Source: Nitrospirae bacterium CG1_02_44_142 (GTDB taxonomy: Bacteria > Nitrospirota > Thermodesulfovibrionia > Thermodesulfovibrionales > UBA1546). From it: 9,600 nucleotides of DNA. The position numbers and the translations under genes are program-made. Location of the stretch: NCBI GenBank assembly GCA_001871685.1, contig MNVK01000098.1, forward strand, positions 1-9,600. The letters are read 5' to 3'. This document shows positions 6,293 to 9,600 of this stretch, piece by piece. Position 1 is the first letter of the stretch. Each line of letters opens with the position of its first letter. A model generated the notes under the pieces. The model was not told the origin of the DNA, made no database searches, and was given only the letters and a program-made list of their open reading frames with translations.

Positions 6293-7699
6293 ATGAATCT
6301 TCTTGGACAGGTAAACCCGCCGTTTGTTTGGCGGGTAAAGACAGCGATAAAAAAACATTCAATGCTCTCTGAAAAAGACAGTGTCTTAATCGGTCTTTCA
6401 GGAGGGCCTGACTCTGTATGCCTTCTCCATGCGCTGAACAATTTAAAGGACGAATACAATCTTGCGCTTCATGCTATATACATTGACCACGGCTTAAGGC
6501 CCGACGAAATTCCCGCTGAGATAGAGTTCTGCAGAAAACTCTGCGAAACTCTTGGTGTGCCGTTTATCACTAAATCCATTGACGTAAAGTCCTATGCCGG
6601 AGAATATGGCCTGAACAAGCAGGAGGCGGCAAGGGAACTGAGATATAAGGTATTTGAAGATGTCGCCCTTGAAATTGGCTCAAACAGGATTGCGCTTGCG
6701 CACAATGCAGATGACCAAACAGAGACATTCTTCATGAGGATTCTGAGAGGCGCAGGACAGAAAGGGCTTTCAGGCATCCCGCCCGTAAGGGGAAAAATCA
6801 TAAGGCCGCTGATTGAAATTGAAAGAAGATATATAGAAGAATTTCTTGACGGCATATCGCAGTCTTTTATCGTTGATTCATCAAATCTCAAAAAAGATTA
6901 TTTCAGGAATTGGCTGAGGCTTGCTGTCATGCCGGACTTCAAAAAGCAGAGCCCCGCTCTGGTCAATACCATAAGCAGGGTCTGCGAAATTATCAGAGAA
7001 GAGGACAATTATCTTGAACTTATTGTCACAAAGACTTTAATGAAACTGATTTCTAAAAAAACAGATAAATTAATAGAGATTTTCCTTGTTCCGCTGGAGA
7101 ATATGGATAAGGTCATCCTGCGAAGGGTCTTAAGAAGGGCGATAGACGCAGTAAAAGGTTTAAGGGGAATCGGCTTTGTTCACATTGAGGACGTCATTGA
7201 GCTTGTGAAAAAAGGTGATTCCGGCAACAGGATTTATCTTCCGAAAGGCGTCAGGGTCATTAAAGGTTATGCAACATTAATCCTCACATCGGAGGAACCC
7301 TCAAAGCTCGGCACATACAGCCTAAACGTTCCTGAAGAGCTTGCATTGAAAGAATCAGGCGTCTTGATAAAGTCTTCATTTGCTGACAGCGCTGAGATTT
7401 CCTGCGATGGAAAATCAAAAGTCATAATTGACGCTGAGAGGATAAAACTGCCTTTGGTTGTGAGGGCAAGAAAGGCAGGGGATTTCTTTTATCCTGCCGG
7501 TTTCGGCAAAAAGAAAAAGCTTCAGGATTATTTTGTGGATGAAAAGATTCCGAGAGACGAAAGGGATTCTATTCCGATTGTTCTTTCAGGTGATGATGTT
7601 ATCTGGATTTCAGGATATAGGGCAGATGAGAGGTTTAAAGTGACGGGTGAGACGAAAAAGATATTGATGCTTGAGTTGAAACCTTTAGTCGGGAAATAA
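6293..7699 (+). CDS. tilS: tRNA(Ile)-lysidine synthetase
   Basis: Uses ATP and lysine to convert the wobble cytidine of the CAU-anticodon tRNA-Ile to lysidine, so the tRNA reads AUA; essential in most bacteria. The 468-aa protein has the N-type PP-loop SGGPDS (36-41), then IDHGLRPDE, LNKQEAARELRY, and ALAHNADDQTETFFMRILRGAGQKGLSGI. The C-terminal TilS domain has VRARKAGDFFYPAGFGKKKKLQDYF and DEKIPRDERDSIPI. Domain content and length are normal. The start is the only ATG ahead of the PP-loop apart from Met24, but the Shine-Dalgarno is weak. The first 12 or so residues extend beyond typical relatives and contain a hairpin (6315-6336). The last codons (TGETKKILMLELKPLVGK) are duplicated, with divergence, at 8349-8399 beyond the BrnT-type cassette, suggesting the 3' end was rebuilt by an insertion. 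Confidence 0.96.
   Translation: MNLLGQVNPPFVWRVKTAIKKHSMLSEKDSVLIGLSGGPDSVCLLHALNNLKDEYNLALHAIYIDHGLRPDEIPAEIEFCRKLCETLGVPFITKSIDVKSYAGEYGLNKQEAARELRYKVFEDVALEIGSNRIALAHNADDQTETFFMRILRGAGQKGLSGIPPVRGKIIRPLIEIERRYIEEFLDGISQSFIVDSSNLKKDYFRNWLRLAVMPDFKKQSPALVNTISRVCEIIREEDNYLELIVTKTLMKLISKKTDKLIEIFLVPLENMDKVILRRVLRRAIDAVKGLRGIGFVHIEDVIELVKKGDSGNRIYLPKGVRVIKGYATLILTSEEPSKLGTYSLNVPEELALKESGVLIKSSFADSAEISCDGKSKVIIDAERIKLPLVVRARKAGDFFYPAGFGKKKKLQDYFVDEKIPRDERDSIPIVLSGDDVIWISGYRADERFKVTGETKKILMLELKPLVGK
6315..6336 (+). repeat. Hairpin in the first codons of tilS
   Basis: A 7-bp GC-rich stem (ACCCGCC at 6315-6321, GGCGGGT at 6330-6336) with loop GTTTGTTT lies 22 nt after the A of the ATG. It encodes part of the N-terminal extension (NPPFVWR). 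Its location could dampen initiation or early elongation; no U-tract follows, so it is not a terminator. Confidence 0.5.
7646..7674. repeat. Proximal copy of 29-nt direct repeat (end of tilS)
   Basis: It begins GGTGAGACGAAAAAG and ends GATGCTTGA. It is identical over 29 nt to 8352-8380, with offset 706 nt. Including one mismatch, the match extends upstream to AC (7643-7644). Here it encodes GETKKILML plus the first two bases of the next codon of TilS. Confidence 0.95.
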
Positions 7700-7713
7700 G
7701 GCGGAATTTTTAT

Positions 7714-7741
7714 TTATCAAAACGTCAAAATGTGCTATATT
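7714..7741 (+). promoter_or_regulatory. Candidate promoter of the BrnT-type toxin-antitoxin operon
   Basis: TTATCA (7714-7719), a 16-bp spacer, and TATATT (7736-7741) preceded by TGC (7733-7735), an extended -10. It lies between the tilS stop and the toxin gene, inside the segment bracketed by the direct repeats, so the cassette seems to carry its own promoter. Confidence 0.5.
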
Positions 7742-7762
7742 CTTTCAACAAAACCTGTAAAC

Positions 7763-7768
7763 AGAGGG
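7763..7768 (+). promoter_or_regulatory. Shine-Dalgarno of the BrnT-type toxin (decides its start)
   Basis: AGAGGG lies 5 nt before ATG 7774. The candidate -10 box overlaps an upstream GTG at 7732, so the longer frame would not be on the message. Confidence 0.65.
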
Positions 7769-7773
7769 ATTGC

Positions 7774-8058
7774 ATGAGGCTTATTTTTGAATGGGACGAA
7801 ATCAAAGCAAAAAGCAACTTCAAAAAGCATAACGTGAGTTTTGAAGAAGGAAAAACGATTTTTAACGACCCTTTTCTTTTTACTTTTCCGGATGATAAGC
7901 ATTCCGAGTATGAAGAACGTTTTGTCAATATTGGATTGTCTGTACAGAGGCGCATTTTGATTTTGACTCACACTGAGAGAAAAGGTAAAATAAGGATTAT
8001 CAGTTGCAGAAAGGCAACATCACGCGAAAGGAGTTTCTATGAAAAAGGCAGTTTCTAA
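7774..8058 (+). CDS. brnT: BrnT-family ribonuclease toxin
   Basis: BrnT toxins are small RelE-fold RNases that block translation. This 94-aa protein matches the family from end to end: FEWDEIKAKSNFKKHNVSFE (5-24), DPFLFTFPDDKHSEYEERF (32-50), IGLS (53-56), then the hallmark RIISCRKATSRERSFYE (74-90) carrying the conserved basic residues and Glu. The start at 7774 is chosen for its Shine-Dalgarno and because the family begins with the FEWD strand. It overlaps the antitoxin gene by 20 nt. It lies 74 nt after tilS, within the segment bounded by tilS 3'-end repeats. Confidence 0.88.
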   Translation: MRLIFEWDEIKAKSNFKKHNVSFEEGKTIFNDPFLFTFPDDKHSEYEERFVNIGLSVQRRILILTHTERKGKIRIISCRKATSRERSFYEKGSF

Positions 8059-8338
8059 AGGAATAGAAGAAGAGATGAGACCTGAATATGATTTTTCAAA
8101 AATGAGTGGAGCGGTGCGTGGGAAATACTACAAAGCGTATCGTGTTGGGCATAAAGTGGTGATTCATAAAGCAGATGGCACTGTCGCTGTCCAGTATTTT
8201 AAGCTTGAAGATGGCGCTGTTATGTTGGAACCTGATGTTAAAAAGTATTTTTCAAGCTCAGAATCAGTCAACAAAGCGCTGCGGTCATTGATTGCGATTA
8301 TCCCTTCAAAAAAACGGGCATCAGCGCATACCAAATAA
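8039..8338 (+). CDS. Antitoxin partner of the BrnT-type toxin
   Basis: This 99-aa protein is predicted to bind and neutralise the BrnT-type toxin. AGGAG (8029-8033) lies 5 nt before the ATG and inside the toxin gene; the 20-nt overlap indicates coupled translation. It contains RPEYDFSKMSGAVRGKYYKA (14-33), a start seen in several small antitoxin families paired with RNase toxins. It ends in DVKKYFSSSESVNKALRSLI (about 66-85), which could form the paired helices of a ribbon-helix-helix domain. The middle (HKVVIHKADGTVAVQYFKLEDG) is longer than in classical BrnA, so it may be a distinct antitoxin family joined to BrnT rather than BrnA itself; I do not assign a symbol. Confidence 0.8.
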   Translation: MKKAVSKGIEEEMRPEYDFSKMSGAVRGKYYKAYRVGHKVVIHKADGTVAVQYFKLEDGAVMLEPDVKKYFSSSESVNKALRSLIAIIPSKKRASAHTK

Positions 8339-8348
8339 TAGCTGCTGT

Positions 8349-8399
8349 ACCGGTGAGACGAAAAAGATATTGATGCTTGAAATAAAGCCATTGAGATAA
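8349..8399 (+). pseudogene. Orphan fragment of a tilS 3' end (C-terminal 16 codons plus stop)
   Basis: Read in frame it gives TGETKKILMLEIKPLR and a TAA stop, against TGETKKILMLELKPLVGK in the intact gene. The first part is nucleotide-identical for 29 nt. The last codons differ mainly at third positions (AAA/AAG, CCT/CCA, TTA/TTG) while the amino acids are kept, so it looks like a once-functional tilS end rather than a random match. It has no start codon or upstream tilS sequence. It lies 11 nt after the antitoxin stop. Confidence 0.85.
8352..8380. repeat. Distal copy of 29-nt direct repeat (tilS end)
   Basis: It is exactly identical to 7646-7674. Together the two copies bound the BrnT-type cassette like attachment sites or a recombination duplication. 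Confidence 0.95.
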
Positions 8400-8525
8400 A
8401 TATATTAACAAAAACCATTTTGTTCAACAGAAGTTCTCACACTATCTCTCTGTATTCCGTGCATGAAATCCTTGAAATCTGTTATATTTTATATCTCAGA
8501 TTAATTCTTGGAGGATTTTAATTAT
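8400..8525. other. Intergenic region upstream of gltX
   Basis: The stretch is AT-rich. It holds a weak stem, AACAAAA (8407-8413) with TTTTGTT (8418-8424), that lacks GC pairs and a clean U-tract, so I do not call a terminator. TTATATT around 8482-8488 may be part of a gltX promoter but no paired -35 is convincing. GGAGG at 8510-8514 is the gltX ribosome site. Confidence 0.4.
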
Positions 8526-9600
8526 ATGATACGAGTTCGTTTTGCGCCGAGTCCTACCGGGCATCTGCATATTGGAGGAGCGAGGACTGCCCTTTTTAAC
8601 TATCTTTTCGCACGCCACAATAACGGCAAATTCATTCTGAGGATTGAGGATACGGACAGGACACGCTCCACGGAAGAATATATTGAGGCAATCATTGAGG
8701 GCATGAAATGGCTGAAACTTGAATGGGATGAGGGCCCTTTCAGGCAGACAGACAGGTTTGATGTTTATAGAAGTTATGTTGATAAACTCCTGAGAGAAGA
8801 TAAAGCATATTACTGCTGCTGCTCGCCCGAAGAGCTTGAGCAGAGAAGAAAAGAGGCTCTGGCTCAGGGAAAACCTCAGAAATATGACGGAAGGTGCAGG
8901 AACTTAACAAAGATTCAAGATTCAAGATTCAAGATTCAAGAAAAGAATCCAGCGATACGCTTTAAGATGCCGCAGGAAGGACAGACAGTCGTCAATGACA
9001 TGATAAGGGGACAAGTGACATTTAAAAATGACCAGCTTGACGACCTCATTATAATGCGCTCTGACGGAACTCCGACTTATAACTTCACTGTTGTTGTTGA
9101 TGATGTTGATATGAAGATAACGCACATCATAAGAGGTGACGACCATCTTAATAACACTCCAAAGCAGCTTCACATATATAAGGCTTTAGGATACGAAATC
9201 CCGCTCTTTGCTCATCTTCCCATGATACTCGGAGCTGATAAGGCAAGGCTTTCAAAAAGGCATGGCGCAACATCAGTGATGGCATACAAGGAAATGGGCT
9301 ATCTTCCTGATGCTTTGGTAAATTATCTTGTCCGTCTTGGATGGTCTTATGGTGACCAGGAGGTATTCACAAGGGAAGAGTTGATAAAACATTTCTCGTT
9401 TGAGAATATCGGGAAATCATCTGCTGTATTCAATCCAGAGAAACTTATCTGGCTCAACAGCCAGTATATCATCAAATCAAATCCTGAAGAACTTGGAGAA
9501 CTTGTGATTCCTTTCCTTGAAAGTGCAGGCATAATTCAGAAGGGACAGCAAATAGATAGGCAGTGGCTTTCAAAGGCAATCAAGACTCTTCAGGAGCGGG
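8526..9600 (+). CDS. gltX: Glutamyl-tRNA synthetase, N-terminal part; C-terminus beyond window
   Basis: Class I synthetase charging tRNA-Glu with glutamate in the cytoplasm. The frame is open for 358 codons to the window edge (family about 460-490). MIRVRFAPSPTGHLHIGGAR carries the HIGH-type ATP site (HLHIGG, 13-18). RIEDTDRTR, TYNFTVVVDD and IIRGDDHLNNTPKQ follow, and the KMSKS-type loop is ARLSKRHG (240-247). Cys97, Cys99 and Cys124 keep the zinc-site spacing of E. coli GltX, but Asn126 replaces the fourth ligand His. GGAGG (8510-8514) is 11 nt from the ATG, longer than usual, but the start fits the family's first residues exactly. Residues about 128-139 (KIQDSRFKIQEK) come from a heptamer tandem repeat in the normally variable link before NPAIRFKMP. 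Discriminating versus non-discriminating GluRS cannot be decided here. Confidence 0.95.
   Translation, partial: MIRVRFAPSPTGHLHIGGARTALFNYLFARHNNGKFILRIEDTDRTRSTEEYIEAIIEGMKWLKLEWDEGPFRQTDRFDVYRSYVDKLLREDKAYYCCCSPEELEQRRKEALAQGKPQKYDGRCRNLTKIQDSRFKIQEKNPAIRFKMPQEGQTVVNDMIRGQVTFKNDQLDDLIIMRSDGTPTYNFTVVVDDVDMKITHIIRGDDHLNNTPKQLHIYKALGYEIPLFAHLPMILGADKARLSKRHGATSVMAYKEMGYLPDALVNYLVRLGWSYGDQEVFTREELIKHFSFENIGKSSAVFNPEKLIWLNSQYIIKSNPEELGELVIPFLESAGIIQKGQQIDRQWLSKAIKTLQER
8910..8940. repeat. Tandem heptamer repeat (AAGATTC x4) inside gltX
   Basis: Four exact AAGATTC copies (8910-8937) plus AAG. The unit is 7 bp, so its three frames are read in turn, giving KIQDSRFKIQ. It sits between YDGRCRNL and NPAIRFKMP and the total length of the link remains near normal. 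It shares the GATTCA core with the octamer at 4615-4646. Confidence 0.9.

Noticed and set aside
7732..7773. Longer start for the BrnT-type toxin
   Set aside because: The start would be a GTG overlapped by the candidate -10 box; ATG 7774 has AGAGGG and matches the family start.
8407..8424. Rho-independent terminator after the cassette
   Set aside because: The stem has one GC pair only and no following U-tract.
8910..8940. Short CRISPR-like array
   Set aside because: Units are 7 bp with no spacers and lie inside gltX.

Overview
The window (roughly 43-45% GC by eye) looks like chromosomal DNA from a free-living, Gram-negative-type bacterium. It carries a B12-dependent class II ribonucleotide reductase, a murein-recycling gene pair and housekeeping translation genes. 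Gene content and the short in-frame repeats inside housekeeping genes suggest Nitrospirota or a deltaproteobacterial lineage. That placement is a low-confidence inference; there is no rRNA or other taxonomic marker in the window.

Layout. (1) Positions 1-1638, minus strand: N-terminal 546 codons of nrdJ, running off the left edge. A GC-rich palindromic repeat is inserted in frame. (2) 1639-1786: divergent intergenic region with a perfect 11-bp-arm palindrome just upstream of nrdJ. (3) 1787-4830, plus strand: two-gene unit, a DUF1343/NamZ-family exo-N-acetylmuramidase followed 2 nt later by a fused MurNAc-1-P uridylyltransferase (MurU-like) and MurNAc/GlcNAc anomeric kinase (AmgK-like). Together they can be read as a muropeptide salvage route: MurNAc release, then MurNAc-1-P, then UDP-MurNAc. 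(4) 4867-5524, minus strand: a VapBC-type toxin-antitoxin pair (ribbon-helix-helix antitoxin, PIN toxin). (5) 5620-5997, minus strand: a small protein made of four tandem MshEN-like repeats. (6) 6051-6258: a non-coding, about 200-nt imperfect fold-back (MITE-like) element. (7) 6293-7699, plus strand: tilS (tRNA-Ile lysidine synthetase). (8) 7714-8338, plus strand: a BrnT-type toxin gene overlapping its antitoxin gene, with its own promoter. It is bracketed by a 29-nt exact direct repeat of the tilS 3' end; the distal copy still encodes an alternative, diverged TilS C-terminus. (9) 8526-9600, plus strand: gltX (glutamyl-tRNA synthetase), running off the right edge, with a heptamer tandem repeat in frame.

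The strongest unusual signals are the toxin-antitoxin cassette that appears to have inserted in, and rebuilt, the 3' end of tilS; the reversed-order MurU-AmgK fusion linked to a NamZ-family gene; and three different short repeats carried in frame inside three housekeeping or metabolic genes.
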